Source of the DNA: Myxosarcina sp. GI1
GTDB lineage: Bacteria; Cyanobacteriota; Cyanobacteriia; Cyanobacteriales; Xenococcaceae
Direction: 5' to 3'
Length of the DNA: 64,000 nt
NCBI RefSeq assembly: GCF_000756305.1
Contig: NZ_JRFE01000013.1
Coordinates: forward strand, 426-64,425
Shown here: positions 46,037 to 55,463 of the stretch, piece by piece
Layout: each line of letters begins with the position of its first letter
How positions within the stretch are numbered: position 1 is the first letter of the stretch
Translations under genes and position numbers: made by a program
The notes under the pieces: model-generated
Seen by the model: only the letters and a program-made list of their open reading frames with translations
Database searches by the model: none
Told to the model about the DNA's origin: nothing

Positions 46037-46741
46037 TTATTCTGCTTTTACACTTTCCAAACATAATTGAGGAGAAGTAGCAGTGGTTTTTACGGCAATA
46101 TCTCTATCGTTGGTAATTGTGAGCAGTTGAGCGATCGCAGTTTCGGCTTTTTTGTTGGCAGTAGTTAAAATGCCATCATGACAAGCGTTGTTAACTATAT
46201 ATTCTAAAGTCTGCCGCTGCGCTAGAGTTTGCAGTTGTGGTGCGACATCGGGACCTAAATTGAGAAATCCGCGATCGTAATCATAAACGCGAGAAGCATT
46301 AACATCTATCTTGCTGTCGAGTATTTGAGGTGATGGTAGGTTGACTGTAATTTGGTTATCGCTAACGCTAATATTATTTGCAGTAATGTTACTTAAATCT
46401 ATACCCGCTTTGACTTCACCGCGAGCTATGTACAGTAGTTTGGTAGTAGCGAGAGAAAATTTGCCAATTTTGCGATCGGCAGATGTAGGCACAACTGTTT
46501 CAATAGTATAAACGGTAGTTGTTAATTCTTCTACGCTTTTAATTTTTTCGGCGATCGCGCCAGATATTTCGCTTTGCAGTTGCAGTGGTTGCGGTTGCAA
46601 AAACCCTTGTAGAGTCGCTAAAAAGCGATCACTTGTTTTCCAAATACCAAATATTATTAATAAAACAGTCGCACAAACGTTACTAGTAACTATTAAAAGC
46701 AAAAGTTGCCAAGTCGATCGCGATGGTTTGGTTTGGTTCAT
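46037..46741 (-). CDS. DUF4230 family membrane-anchored protein
   Basis: A 234-residue protein with one N-terminal hydrophobic segment (WQLLLLIVTSNVCATVLLIIFGIW, residues 11-34, in shorter pieces). The rest is extracytoplasmic-like: VEELTTTVYTIETVVP, TTKLLYIARGEVKAGIDLS, ITVNLPSPQILDSKIDVNASRVYDYDRG. This matches DUF4230. The function is unknown. It is divergent from htpG across 406 bp. Confidence 0.85.
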   Translation of the reverse strand: MNQTKPSRSTWQLLLLIVTSNVCATVLLIIFGIWKTSDRFLATLQGFLQPQPLQLQSEISGAIAEKIKSVEELTTTVYTIETVVPTSADRKIGKFSLATTKLLYIARGEVKAGIDLSNITANNISVSDNQITVNLPSPQILDSKIDVNASRVYDYDRGFLNLGPDVAPQLQTLAQRQTLEYIVNNACHDGILTTANKKAETAIAQLLTITNDRDIAVKTTATSPQLCLESVKAE

Positions 46742-47147
46742 AATAAAAATTTAAAATACAGGTGTAAATGAAATACAAATACTTAAAAAATTCGTAATTT
46801 TAAAATATATTGCAGTTTAATAACAGCTTGCTATAGTTCGCTTTATGTATATAGAGCGGCATAACTCAATCTTAACCGAATAAACAACGACTAAAATTGC
46901 TATGTATATTTTGACTGACTATAAATTCCAGAATAATGTACCTGGTGCTTTGATTTTGAACGTTCGGTTTTGGTTGTATTTGCTAATATTATTCTTTAAC
47001 CAATCGCAGACAATTACTCGTTATTTTAAATAGGGTGAGGAAATCCGAATCATCGTTGTCTGGGTATCTCCGAATGAGCTATTAGTGACATCGCTCATAA
47101 TCGATCTTAAAACCGTAGTAATTTTAATTTAGTAAAGACAATAACTT
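46742..47147. other. Divergent intergenic region upstream of htpG
   Basis: This 406-bp gap shows no CIRCE element (TTAGCACTC-N9-GAGTGCTAA). A 43-codon frame at 46902-47033 has no ribosome-binding site and is not supported. The region is AT-rich with no other visible feature. Confidence 0.4.
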
Positions 47148-49124
47148 ATGGCTGTACTTGAAAAAGGCAACATCACGATTCATACCGAGAATATCTTCCC
47201 AATTATTAAAAAGTCCCTTTACACCGACCACGAAATCTTTTTACGGGAATTGATCTCTAACTCTGTCGATGCTATTTCCAAGCTTAAAATGGCATCTTTA
47301 GCAGGAGAAACTCAAGGAGAAATTGAAGAACCTAAAATTACTATCGCTTTAGACAAGACGAATAAAACTATTTCTGTCTCCGATAACGGTATTGGAATGA
47401 CAGCTGATGAGGTAAAAAAATACATCAACCAGGTAGCTTTCTCTAGTGCCGAAGACTTTATTAAAAAGTACGAACAAAATTCCAACGATTTGATCGGTCA
47501 CTTTGGCTTGGGTTTTTATTCCTCATTTATGGTGGCGCAAAAAGTAGATATCGATACTCTTTCTTACAAAGAAGGTGCGACTGCCGTACACTGGTCTTGT
47601 GATGGTTCTCCAGAATTTGAGTTAACAGAGAGCGATCGCAAAAAGGTAGGAACGACTATTACTCTAACCCTGCAAGATGATGAAGTAGAATATGCCGAAC
47701 CGCAACGAGTCAGACAGTTAGTTAAAACCTACTGTGACTTTATGCCAGTTAAAATCGTTCTTGACGGGGAACAAATTAACAAGCAGGAGGCTCTGTGGAA
47801 AAAATCGCCTCAAGAACTCAAAGATGAAGATTATTTAGAGTTCTATCGCTATCTCTATCCCTTTCAAGAAGATCCTTTGTTATGGGTGCATTTAAAAACT
47901 GACTATCCCTTCTTACTCAACGGAATTCTTTACTTCCCCAAACTCAAGCCAGATGTAGACGTATCTAAAGGACAAATTAAGCTTTTCTGCAATCAGGTAT
48001 TTGTTAGCGACCACTGCGAAGAAATTATTCCCGAATTTTTGATGCCGTTACGAGGTGTTATCGATAGTCCCGATATTCCTTTAAATGTTTCTCGTAGTGC
48101 TTTAACTAACGATCGCACCGTTCGCCGTATCGCTGACTTTATTGCTAAAAAAATAGGCGATCGCTTAAAATCTCTTTACAACGATGACCGCAGTGAATAT
48201 ATTCGCTGTTGGACGGATGTAGGCACATTTGTTAAGTATGGCGCGATCAGAAATGAAAAATTCAAAAAACAAGTTGAAGATTTCATTATCTACCAGACTA
48301 CCTATCAGCCAGATAGTGCTGCCAAAGCTGAAGAAACTCCGAAGGTAGAAGTTCAAGCCGAATCGGGAGATGCCTGGCAAGATGTTTCGGATAAGAAAGA
48401 CAATGTCGCTACCGAACCCTATACTACTTTACAAGAGTATCTCGATCGCAATAAAGAGAAGCAGGAAAATCGCGTTATTTACTGTAGCAATCCCGATACT
48501 CAAAGCACCTATGTCGAACTATATAAAAAACAGGGTTTGGAAGTTCTGTTTTTAGATTCTTTTATCGATGCCAATTACTTTATTCCTTTCTTAGAAAGAG
48601 AATATTCGGACGTTAAATTCTCTCGCGTCGATTCCGAACTAGATAATACCCTGGTTGAAGACGACAAGGCACAAGAAATAGTCGATCCCAAAACCAATAA
48701 AACTCGCAACGAATTAATTAAAGAACTGTTCGAGAAAGCAATAAATAAACCCAGAGTCAATATCAAGACTCAAGCGATCAAATCCGACGATCCGCAGGGT
48801 ACGCCACCTGCAATGGTTTTATTACCAGAAGCGATGCGTCGCTTGCAGGAAATGACGGCATTAATGCAGGAAACATCTATGGCATTCCCCGAAGATCATA
48901 TCTTGTTAATTAACACCGCTCATCCTTTAATTCAAAATCTACTCGATTTAGATCGCGGTACGATTATTCAAGGCAGTGGCGATGGCAGTAACCCTATGGT
49001 CAACCTCATGTGCCAACATATTTACGACTTGGCGTTAATGGCACAAAAAGCCTTTGATGCCGACGGTATGAAGTCTTTTGTCGAGCGTTCCAATCGAGTT
49101 TTAACACAGCTAACCCAGAAGTAG
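47148..49124 (+). CDS. htpG: Molecular chaperone HtpG (Hsp90 family)
   Basis: A cytoplasmic Hsp90 that remodels client proteins in an ATP cycle. It has 658 residues. The N-terminal GHKL ATPase has LRELISNSVDAISKL, VSDNGIGMT (about residue 84) and GHFGLGFYSSFMV. The middle domain has the stretch FVSDHCEEIIPEFLMPLRG and DIPLNVSRSALTNDRTVRRI. The C-terminal dimerisation region reads GTPPAMVLLPEAMRRLQEM. The gene is complete. A short palindrome sits 10 bp after the stop codon. Confidence 0.97.
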   Translation: MAVLEKGNITIHTENIFPIIKKSLYTDHEIFLRELISNSVDAISKLKMASLAGETQGEIEEPKITIALDKTNKTISVSDNGIGMTADEVKKYINQVAFSSAEDFIKKYEQNSNDLIGHFGLGFYSSFMVAQKVDIDTLSYKEGATAVHWSCDGSPEFELTESDRKKVGTTITLTLQDDEVEYAEPQRVRQLVKTYCDFMPVKIVLDGEQINKQEALWKKSPQELKDEDYLEFYRYLYPFQEDPLLWVHLKTDYPFLLNGILYFPKLKPDVDVSKGQIKLFCNQVFVSDHCEEIIPEFLMPLRGVIDSPDIPLNVSRSALTNDRTVRRIADFIAKKIGDRLKSLYNDDRSEYIRCWTDVGTFVKYGAIRNEKFKKQVEDFIIYQTTYQPDSAAKAEETPKVEVQAESGDAWQDVSDKKDNVATEPYTTLQEYLDRNKEKQENRVIYCSNPDTQSTYVELYKKQGLEVLFLDSFIDANYFIPFLEREYSDVKFSRVDSELDNTLVEDDKAQEIVDPKTNKTRNELIKELFEKAINKPRVNIKTQAIKSDDPQGTPPAMVLLPEAMRRLQEMTALMQETSMAFPEDHILLINTAHPLIQNLLDLDRGTIIQGSGDGSNPMVNLMCQHIYDLALMAQKAFDADGMKSFVERSNRVLTQLTQK

Positions 49125-49134
49125 CAGCACAACA

Positions 49135-49158
49135 GGGGCGAGGCAGTGCCTTGCCCTT
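49135..49158. repeat. GGCA/TGCC-type palindrome after htpG
   Basis: GGGCGAGGCA and TGCCTTGCCC form an almost perfect inverted repeat around a single G. It lies 10 bp after the htpG stop, between htpG and rpmB. The same core occurs at 59272, 61384 and inside the RAYT gene at 10568. Confidence 0.75.
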
Positions 49159-49235
49159 ACGCTATATAGAGGTATACCGCACACAACCGATAATTGCTAT
49201 AATCAGAGACTGTGTTATTAAACTGGAGGCTAATT

Positions 49236-49472
49236 GTGGCTCGTAGATGTCAACTTACAGGTAAAAAAGCAAATAACGCCTATGCGGTGTCTCACTCTCA
49301 CCGTCGTACCAAAAAACTACAGGAAGCAAATCTTCAATGGAAAAAAGTTTGGTGGACAGAAGGCAATCGTTGGGTTAAATTGCGTCTTTCTACCAAAGCA
49401 ATTAAAACTTTGGAGAAAAAAGGCGTTGGTGCTATGGCAAAAGAAGCAGGAATTAATCTCAACAAATATTAA
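49236..49472 (+). CDS. rpmB: 50S ribosomal protein L28
   Basis: A 78-residue ribosomal protein. The GTG at 49236 gives [20 protein letters not shown], the family-typical N-terminus, and is preceded by a CTGGAGG ribosome-binding site 7 bp upstream; an ATG-like frame further upstream would add non-family residues. The rest ([37 protein letters not shown]) is conserved. It is a single gene. Confidence 0.95.
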   Translation: MARRCQLTGKKANNAYAVSHSHRRTKKLQEANLQWKKVWWTEGNRWVKLRLSTKAIKTLEKKGVGAMAKEAGINLNKY

Positions 49473-49543
49473 CTATAGTTATATTTGCTTTAACCAGTTG
49501 TCAGAATGCTTTTTTTCTATAAGAATTAGTATGAGTTTTATTC

Positions 49544-49568
49544 AATCCTCCTAAATTTAGGAGGATTT
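49544..49568. terminator. Terminator between rpmB and the VOC gene
   Basis: AATCCTCC and GGAGGATT with the intervening TAAATTTA make a near-perfect palindrome at 49544-49568. It lies between two convergent genes and could serve both. Confidence 0.6.
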
Positions 49569-49587
49569 GTGTTATTTAGGGTAATAA

Positions 49588-49956
49588 CTAAGACTGATGT
49601 ATAATCAGGCGATTTCCGTCAGGATCGTAGGCATACAACTCTCTACCATGAGAAGCAAATATAATTTCTCCTGGCGGAGGATAGCCAATTGCTTGCAAAT
49701 GTGCGATCGCCGCTCCTAAGTTGGGAACTTCCAGGCACAGGCTTATACTCCCACGTTTTGAGTTGACAAACTCGGTTTGATGTTCTACTTTTGGCTGAAA
49801 AATACCAAGACGCAATCCTTTGAGCTTGAATTCTGCATAAACTTGAGGAATATAAGGCGATGGTTGCTGTTGGAGAAGCTGGCTATAAAAGGCAACTAAA
49901 GCTTGGCTATTGACCGTAGCTATTGTCAAAAAAGCATCATCACAAACAAAATTCAT
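49588..49956 (-). CDS. VOC/glyoxalase superfamily protein
   Basis: A 122-residue protein with the two-repeat VOC fold. Motifs are ATVNSQALVAFYSQLLQQQP, VYAEFKLKGLRLGIF, SLCLEVPNLGAAIAHLQAIGYPPPG and the ending ELYAYDPDGNRLIIHQS. VOC proteins bind a metal and act as lyases, isomerases or dioxygenases, but the substrate cannot be read from the sequence. It is convergent with rpmB. Confidence 0.85.
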   Translation of the reverse strand: MNFVCDDAFLTIATVNSQALVAFYSQLLQQQPSPYIPQVYAEFKLKGLRLGIFQPKVEHQTEFVNSKRGSISLCLEVPNLGAAIAHLQAIGYPPPGEIIFASHGRELYAYDPDGNRLIIHQS

Positions 49957-50159
49957 GTTATTTTCAAGCTAAGATAGTTTTAATACTACCGTATACATAC
50001 AATAAGATACAAGGGATCGACCATAATATCAGATTTTGTAAATCCAACACCACTTTTTTTCATAGTCTATTTTGACAGGTAAATTTTATTTTTAAAAACT
50101 ATTCAAGCTCTGTATGGTTAATAATAACTTAAAGATCGAGATTGCTCGTCGTTATTCCA

Positions 50160-50855
50160 ATGATTAAAGTTTTAATAGTTGAAGATCAAAAAACAGTTCA
50201 AGAGATCCTTAAAAGCCATTTAGAAACAGAACCTACTTTGGAATTAGTAGGTTGTGTAGAAAACGGGCAACTTGCTTTAGAAAACATCGAAATTAATCGA
50301 CCTCATATAGTTTTGATGGATATAGAAATGCCCGTTCTTGATGGTCTGACAACTACTAAAATTATTACAGAGCGATTTGTAGATTGTAACGTTTTAATTC
50401 TTAGCGTTCATGACGATGACACTTATTTAAATACTGCTTTGCAAGTTGGTGCTAAAGGATATTTATTAAAAAATACTCCAGCTAAAGAGTTAATTAATGC
50501 TATTTATTCGGCATATAAAGGTTATTTTCAGCTAGGTCCTGGCTTGTTAGAAAAATATTTGTACAAACTAGGTACATCTCAAAATAACTCTCAAGAAATT
50601 ACTCAATTAAAAAATATTCTGTTTCAACAATCTAAGTTATTAAAAGAAATTCAAGAGCAACCAACTACCAACAAATATCCGCCTAAAGCTAATAAAAAAA
50701 TTGATGATAAATATTTAGTTTTAGAACAGCAGTATTATTCTTTAAGATACGGTTTGGATAATCTGGCGAGAAAAATTGATTTCGTGCAAAAACTGTGTTT
50801 CTTTTTGATTGTAGTTTTTGCACTAGTAATGTTAGCTATTGTTTTGGTCAGTTAA
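50160..50855 (+). CDS. Membrane-tethered receiver-domain protein
   Basis: About 231 residues from the Met MIKVLIVEDQKTVQ. Residues 1-125 are a NarL-type receiver with the phospho-acceptor aspartate in VLMDIEMPVLDGLT and the switch region LILSVHDDDTYLNTALQVGAKGYLLKN. No helix-turn-helix output domain follows. Instead there is a linker rich in Q and K, a coiled-coil-like region, and a strong C-terminal membrane span (LCFFLIVVFALVMLAIVLV). This suggests a receiver held at the membrane that signals by protein contact. Its kinase and partner are not adjacent. Confidence 0.85.
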   Translation: MIKVLIVEDQKTVQEILKSHLETEPTLELVGCVENGQLALENIEINRPHIVLMDIEMPVLDGLTTTKIITERFVDCNVLILSVHDDDTYLNTALQVGAKGYLLKNTPAKELINAIYSAYKGYFQLGPGLLEKYLYKLGTSQNNSQEITQLKNILFQQSKLLKEIQEQPTTNKYPPKANKKIDDKYLVLEQQYYSLRYGLDNLARKIDFVQKLCFFLIVVFALVMLAIVLVS

Positions 50856-50888
50856 TTTTTAAGCGATCGCCTCAGCTTCACCACATAG

Positions 50889-52199
50889 TTAAATATTTAA
50901 TTTAACACCGCGAATCGAATAATCTAATAATTCTATTGGATGTAATAAAGAAATATCGCTTTTTTGGCTAGCTAACTGTTTTTTTATTTGCAGAGAACAG
51001 CCTGGATTAGCAGAAGCAATCAATTCAGCACCAGTATTAATTAAATTAGCAGCTTTTTGTTTGCCTAATTCATCGGCTACTGCTGGCTGCAACAGATTAT
51101 ATACTCCCGCGCTGCCACAACATAAGCTAGCGTCAATTGGTTCTTTTAACTTAAGGTTGGGTATTTGCCTTAATAATTGACGGGGTTGCAGACTAATTTT
51201 TTGTCCGTGTAGCAAATGACAGGCATCTTGATAAACTACAGTTAGTTCTTCTGAAGTTAAGGGAGATAGTGGGGCTGTTAACTCAATCTCGGCTAAAAAT
51301 TCCTGCACATCTTTTACTTTGGCAGAAAATTCAACCGCTTTATCTCGATATTCTTTATCATCTGCTAATATATGCCCGTATTCTTTTAAAGTATGACCGC
51401 AGCCTGCCGCATTAATAATAATCGCATCGACATTAGTATCAGCAAAGCTATCTATCATTTGTCTCGCTAAAGCTTGAGCTTGAGCTTCTTGTCCTTGATG
51501 GGCGGGTAAAGCAGCACAACAGCCCTGATTTTTAGGAATAACAACTTCACAACCATTTGCAGTTAAAACTCTCACCGTCGCTTCGTTTACAGGAGAAAAA
51601 AATAGTCTTTGAACGCAACCCAAAATAACTCCTACACGACAACGGGTTTTTTCTTGGGCAGGAATCACCTCTGGTAGACTATTAGGTACAAAAGGATTGG
51701 TGATTTTCGGTAAGATTGTCTCCATTGCTGCCAAACGAGGAGCAACTTTTTTTAGTATTTGGGTTTTACGGATTAATTTAGATAATCCCGATTTTTGATA
51801 CAACCACAAAGGCGCAAGCAAAGGGCGTAAACGATTGGGATATGGGAACAAATTAAAGATTAGACCTCTAACCAGTTTATCTGGCAAACTGCGTGATTGA
51901 TTGCGTTCGATTTGCGGACGAGTAGCGGCAAGCAGTTTACCGTACTCTACGCCAGAAGGACAGGCAGTAACACAAGCCAAACAGCCCAGGCAAGTATCAA
52001 AATGGGAAGTAGTCGTATCGTCTATAGCCGCCTCACCGCGTTCGATCGCATCCATTAAATAAATTCTGCCTCTAGGTGAATCCATTTCTTTGCCAATTAC
52101 TCGGTAACTCGGACAGGTAGCCAGACAGAAACCACAATGAACGCAGGTGTCAATTAGTTCTGGTTGAGGTGGATTTTTAGCATCGAAGTTGGTGGTCAT
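50889..52199 (-). CDS. glcF: Glycolate dehydrogenase iron-sulphur subunit GlcF
   Basis: A 436-residue electron-transfer subunit of glycolate oxidation (photorespiration). Two 4Fe-4S motifs are CVHCGFCLATCPSY (about residue 18) and CLGCLACVTACPSG (about 69). Two CCG domains follow with NQGCCAALPAHQGQ and LCCGSAGVYN. It lies 118 bp downstream of glcE on the same strand. glcD is not in the window. The subunits act together to oxidise glycolate to glyoxylate. Confidence 0.93.
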   Translation of the reverse strand: MTTNFDAKNPPQPELIDTCVHCGFCLATCPSYRVIGKEMDSPRGRIYLMDAIERGEAAIDDTTTSHFDTCLGCLACVTACPSGVEYGKLLAATRPQIERNQSRSLPDKLVRGLIFNLFPYPNRLRPLLAPLWLYQKSGLSKLIRKTQILKKVAPRLAAMETILPKITNPFVPNSLPEVIPAQEKTRCRVGVILGCVQRLFFSPVNEATVRVLTANGCEVVIPKNQGCCAALPAHQGQEAQAQALARQMIDSFADTNVDAIIINAAGCGHTLKEYGHILADDKEYRDKAVEFSAKVKDVQEFLAEIELTAPLSPLTSEELTVVYQDACHLLHGQKISLQPRQLLRQIPNLKLKEPIDASLCCGSAGVYNLLQPAVADELGKQKAANLINTGAELIASANPGCSLQIKKQLASQKSDISLLHPIELLDYSIRGVKLNI

Positions 52200-52246
52200 A
52201 TTTAAATTTAGCTTTACCGAATAGCTAAGGGTTGGTGTGGATAAGA

Positions 52247-52267
52247 GTTAGTCGTTAGTGGTTAGTC
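52247..52267 (-). repeat. Heptamer tandem repeat (GTTAGTC type) between glcE and glcF
   Basis: GTTAGTC, GTTAGTG and GTTAGTC are contiguous, followed by a partial unit. This lies in the gap between two same-strand genes. Confidence 0.65.
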
Positions 52268-52317
52268 GTCAATTTCAAACGTTTAATAGCTAAGGAGACG
52301 ATCGCGCCTTGGACTGT

Positions 52318-53622
52318 TCAGATTTTGCCGACAAAACGACCTGGATTTAATATTTGGCTGGGATCGAATTTATTGGCGATCGCTTTCATGACATTTATGG
52401 CATTACCGCTATAACCCCAAATATCTATTTGCCGTTCGATCGCTTGCGGAGCATTTAATAGGGTCAAATAACCGCCACGTTCCTGGCAGAAAGTACGCAG
52501 GATTTGAATTGTGGCTGTAGTTGCTTTTGGTAACTGTACGTGTCCGACACCACTACCTGTATGAATTACGGCTAAATTTTGGCGATCGTTGTCTGCTAGT
52601 TTTAACAATAGATCTATAGCCGCATTGGGTGCTATTCCTATTTTGGCAACAATTGCGGTTTCTGTGTGGGGAATTCGCACGATTTCAGACAGTTTTTGCC
52701 ATAAATCAATTTCGTTCTTGTCTAAATAACTAACTGTTAGTTCGTTCTCTTTAGCGATCGCTACAATTTTTTCTGACTGCTGTTCGATGCTTTCGGCTAT
52801 GGTTTGAAAGCGAACTAATAAACCCATGTCATTACCTAACTCTAATTTTGTCATTACCGCTGCCGAAACTAAATCCATCGCCGTAGGACTCAAGCTAGAA
52901 CTGCGAATTGCCTGTGTAGCTGTAGCCAAATTTGCAGCCTTTCCTTGTAATAAAAGGGTTTTTGAGGCTGGCGGTAAAGGATATGTCCGAAAAGTTGCTT
53001 GAGTAATAATTCCCAAAGTGCCATAAGCACCTGTAAACAGCTTCATTAAGTCGTAACCCGCCACGTTTTTCACGACTCTGCCTCCAGCTTTAGCCATCTC
53101 GCCATCAGCACGAACAAAAGATATTCCCAATAACATATCTCTAATGCCACCATAACGCTGTCGCCAACTGCCCGTATCGGCAGTGGCAATTATGCCGCCA
53201 ATGGTTGCCTGTTGGGGATAAACGGGATCGATCGCCAAAAACTGCTGATGAACTTTTAGTTTCGCCTGTAAATCGGCTAGTTTCATTCCCGCTTCTACCG
53301 TAACGGTGAGATCGCCAACGGCGTGTTCTATAAGGCGATCGCATTTTTGGGTACTGACTACCAAATCGATTTTAGATGTCGAATAGCCCCAGTCTAATTT
53401 AGTGCCGTTACCACAAATTAAAATCCGCCACTGCTGCTGTTGCGCTAGCTTAATAACCTCGGCAAGTTTGGTAATGGTTGCAGGTAAGACTAAATGAGAA
53501 CAGCTAGCAGAATCGACTATAGCTCGATCGATCTTTTTCGACCAAAATTGGTTATTGTTTAATTCGATTAATTCGGTGTCGGGATCGACTAGAGATTTTA
53601 GTTTGGCGATCGCCTCGATCAT
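52318..53622 (-). CDS. glcE: Glycolate dehydrogenase FAD-binding subunit GlcE
   Basis: A 434-residue FAD-binding (PCMH/VAO-type) protein. The FAD-binding portion shows ATITKLAEVIKLAQQQQWRILICGNGTKLDWG, TVEAGMKLADLQAKL and YPQQATIGGIIATADTGSWRQRYGGIRDML, then GRVVKNVAGYDLMKLFTGAYGTLGII. The end NKFDPSQILNPGRFV is the common VAO-family finish. It is paired with glcF. Confidence 0.92.
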   Translation of the reverse strand: MIEAIAKLKSLVDPDTELIELNNNQFWSKKIDRAIVDSASCSHLVLPATITKLAEVIKLAQQQQWRILICGNGTKLDWGYSTSKIDLVVSTQKCDRLIEHAVGDLTVTVEAGMKLADLQAKLKVHQQFLAIDPVYPQQATIGGIIATADTGSWRQRYGGIRDMLLGISFVRADGEMAKAGGRVVKNVAGYDLMKLFTGAYGTLGIITQATFRTYPLPPASKTLLLQGKAANLATATQAIRSSSLSPTAMDLVSAAVMTKLELGNDMGLLVRFQTIAESIEQQSEKIVAIAKENELTVSYLDKNEIDLWQKLSEIVRIPHTETAIVAKIGIAPNAAIDLLLKLADNDRQNLAVIHTGSGVGHVQLPKATTATIQILRTFCQERGGYLTLLNAPQAIERQIDIWGYSGNAINVMKAIANKFDPSQILNPGRFVGKI

Positions 53623-53694
53623 TTTAAAAATTTAGCTCGATATTAGATATTATTTATTCTCCCACTTCTTTACAACTAAAAAAAACGCATAATA

Positions 53695-54285
53695 TCAAAC
53701 GTTACTAGAGTTACCGCGATCGCTCTGCCACCGAGAAAGCAAAAATTGAGTAGCTTTAAATACAGCTAGCATGAGTATGACAATAACAATTGCTGCCGCA
53801 AACCAGGGTATGGTAAAACCCAGAATGGATAGAGTGGCTGCCCCTAAAGCTTCTATGGTAGCGATAACAAAATTACTCAGTCCCCCCGTTATTCCCGTAG
53901 AGGCTAGACGACTAATACCAAATACGCTTTGAATAATACCCGCACTGCCACCGCCAGCAATTGCTGCTAGTGTCCACTGTAAGACGGGATCGGCATCTGT
54001 AAGATTGGCTGCGGTCAAAACAGTACCAATGCTTATTGCTAGTGGAATCGAAATGGTGTCTAATAAGTTATCGAGTAAGGGGAGATAATAAGCCAGAATT
54101 TCAATTAAAGTTGCCACAGCTAATGCGATTGCTGCTTCGGGTGTACCCAGCCAGGCAAAACCCGAAGATAGGGGAAAATGAGCATAAATAGCAGCCAAAC
54201 TCATTGCCAGAGGAGGTACAAAAACCCGAAAGCCACAAGCAGCACTTAAGGTTATTCCCAAACAAAGTCCTAAAATAATTTCCAT
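53695..54285 (-). CDS. DUF4126 membrane protein
   Basis: A 196-residue membrane protein from the Met MEIILGLCLGITLSAAC; an earlier Met would add an 11-residue polar tail. Five or so hydrophobic segments are visible. Conserved stretches are GFRVFVPPLAMSLAAIY, LAYYLPLLDNLLDTI and AAIAGGGSAGIIQSVFGISRL. This matches DUF4126. The function is unknown. It stands upstream of glcE on the same strand. Confidence 0.88.
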   Translation of the reverse strand: MEIILGLCLGITLSAACGFRVFVPPLAMSLAAIYAHFPLSSGFAWLGTPEAAIALAVATLIEILAYYLPLLDNLLDTISIPLAISIGTVLTAANLTDADPVLQWTLAAIAGGGSAGIIQSVFGISRLASTGITGGLSNFVIATIEALGAATLSILGFTIPWFAAAIVIVILMLAVFKATQFLLSRWQSDRGNSSNV

Positions 54286-54501
54286 AGCCTGTGTCTGTTT
54301 TCGGTGGTAGGAGCGCAAAAAATTTACTTAGTTATAAAGTAGCAACAATAAATTAGATGCGTTTCCCCGACCAATTATTTTAGATCGGAGTAATTATATT
54401 TTTAGGTCGCTACAGATAAAAATCAGGTGCATATAAGATACAGAAATCGCGATCGAGAATTTTACTGAGCTAAAAGCCAATTCACTCAATGGTGGTGATT
54501 T

Positions 54502-55431
54502 ATGAATTTTGAGATTAGTTTACTGCAAGAAAACGAGCTACCGAAAGCCGAAAAACTTCTGCGACTTTCCTTCGGTACTTTTTTAGGACTTGCAAATCCT
54601 ATGGATTTTGGCAATGGGGCAGAATATACTTCTCGTTGGTATCGAGATCCTTCATCTGTCTTTGCAGCTAGAGACGATAAAGAACTTATTGGATTTAGTA
54701 TGGTGGCTAATTGGGGGAGTTGTGGCGGATTTGGTCCAATTGTCACCCACCCCGACTATTGGGATCGGGGTATTGGTTCACAGTTGATAAGTGCCTCATG
54801 GTCGAAGTTTGATGAGTGGAGAAGCGAGCAGATTATATTCTGTACTCATGCCAACAGTCCCAAACATATCCATTTTTACGGAAAATTCGGTGCCGAACCT
54901 CGATTTTTAATTGCTTTATGTACTAAAGCTATCTCTGGTATTCGCTCGACTACCCTCAAAGCCAAGCGCTATTCTCAACTCGACCCCAACCAACAAACAG
55001 TAAGTTTAAATGCTGCCTATCAATTAACAGACGAAATTTATCAAAGATTGGATTGGCGTTCTGAAATTCTTCTCGTAAGTCAACGTTCTTTAGGAGACAC
55101 TTTATTTGTTTGGGATGATACAGATTTAATCGGTTTGGCTATTTGTCATTATGGAGCGGGGTCAGAAGCTGCTAAAGGAAACTATTATCTTAAATTGGGA
55201 GCGGCTAAATCTGCCCCAGCATTCGAGCAATTAATTGAAGCGTGTGAAACTTTGGCGGTAACGTTGGGTATGTCTTCTCTGGTAGCTGGCATAGATATGG
55301 CTTGTGTGGATGCTTACCGCCTCTTAATAGCACAAAAATTTCGCCCCTCTAATCTTTCTGTCTCGATCCACAAACCCAATCGAGCGGGTTATAGTCGTCC
55401 TGATGTTTATATTATCGAAGATAGACGTTAA
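54502..55431 (+). CDS. GNAT-family N-acetyltransferase (two-domain)
   Basis: A 309-residue protein. The first half is a GNAT domain: RWYRDPSSVFAARDDKELIGF, then GPIVTHPDYWDRGIGSQLIS with the acetyl-CoA loop RGIGSQ and a HFYGKFGAEP end. The second half (TDEIYQRLDWRSEILLVSQ, LAICHYGAGSEAAKGNYYLK, DMACVDAYRLLIAQKFRP) resembles a degenerate second GNAT domain. The acceptor is unknown. The start is preceded by GGTGGTG 10 bp upstream. It is convergent with nrtS. Confidence 0.85.
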   Translation: MNFEISLLQENELPKAEKLLRLSFGTFLGLANPMDFGNGAEYTSRWYRDPSSVFAARDDKELIGFSMVANWGSCGGFGPIVTHPDYWDRGIGSQLISASWSKFDEWRSEQIIFCTHANSPKHIHFYGKFGAEPRFLIALCTKAISGIRSTTLKAKRYSQLDPNQQTVSLNAAYQLTDEIYQRLDWRSEILLVSQRSLGDTLFVWDDTDLIGLAICHYGAGSEAAKGNYYLKLGAAKSAPAFEQLIEACETLAVTLGMSSLVAGIDMACVDAYRLLIAQKFRPSNLSVSIHKPNRAGYSRPDVYIIEDRR

Positions 55432-55463
55432 ATTTTTTTGGTGCGATTGCAAAGCAGATGCCC

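Noticed and set aside
46902-47033. A 43-codon plus-strand frame upstream of htpG
   Set aside because: No ribosome-binding site and no recognisable motif.
46742-47147. CIRCE element before htpG
   Set aside because: The inverted repeat TTAGCACTC/GAGTGCTAA is absent.
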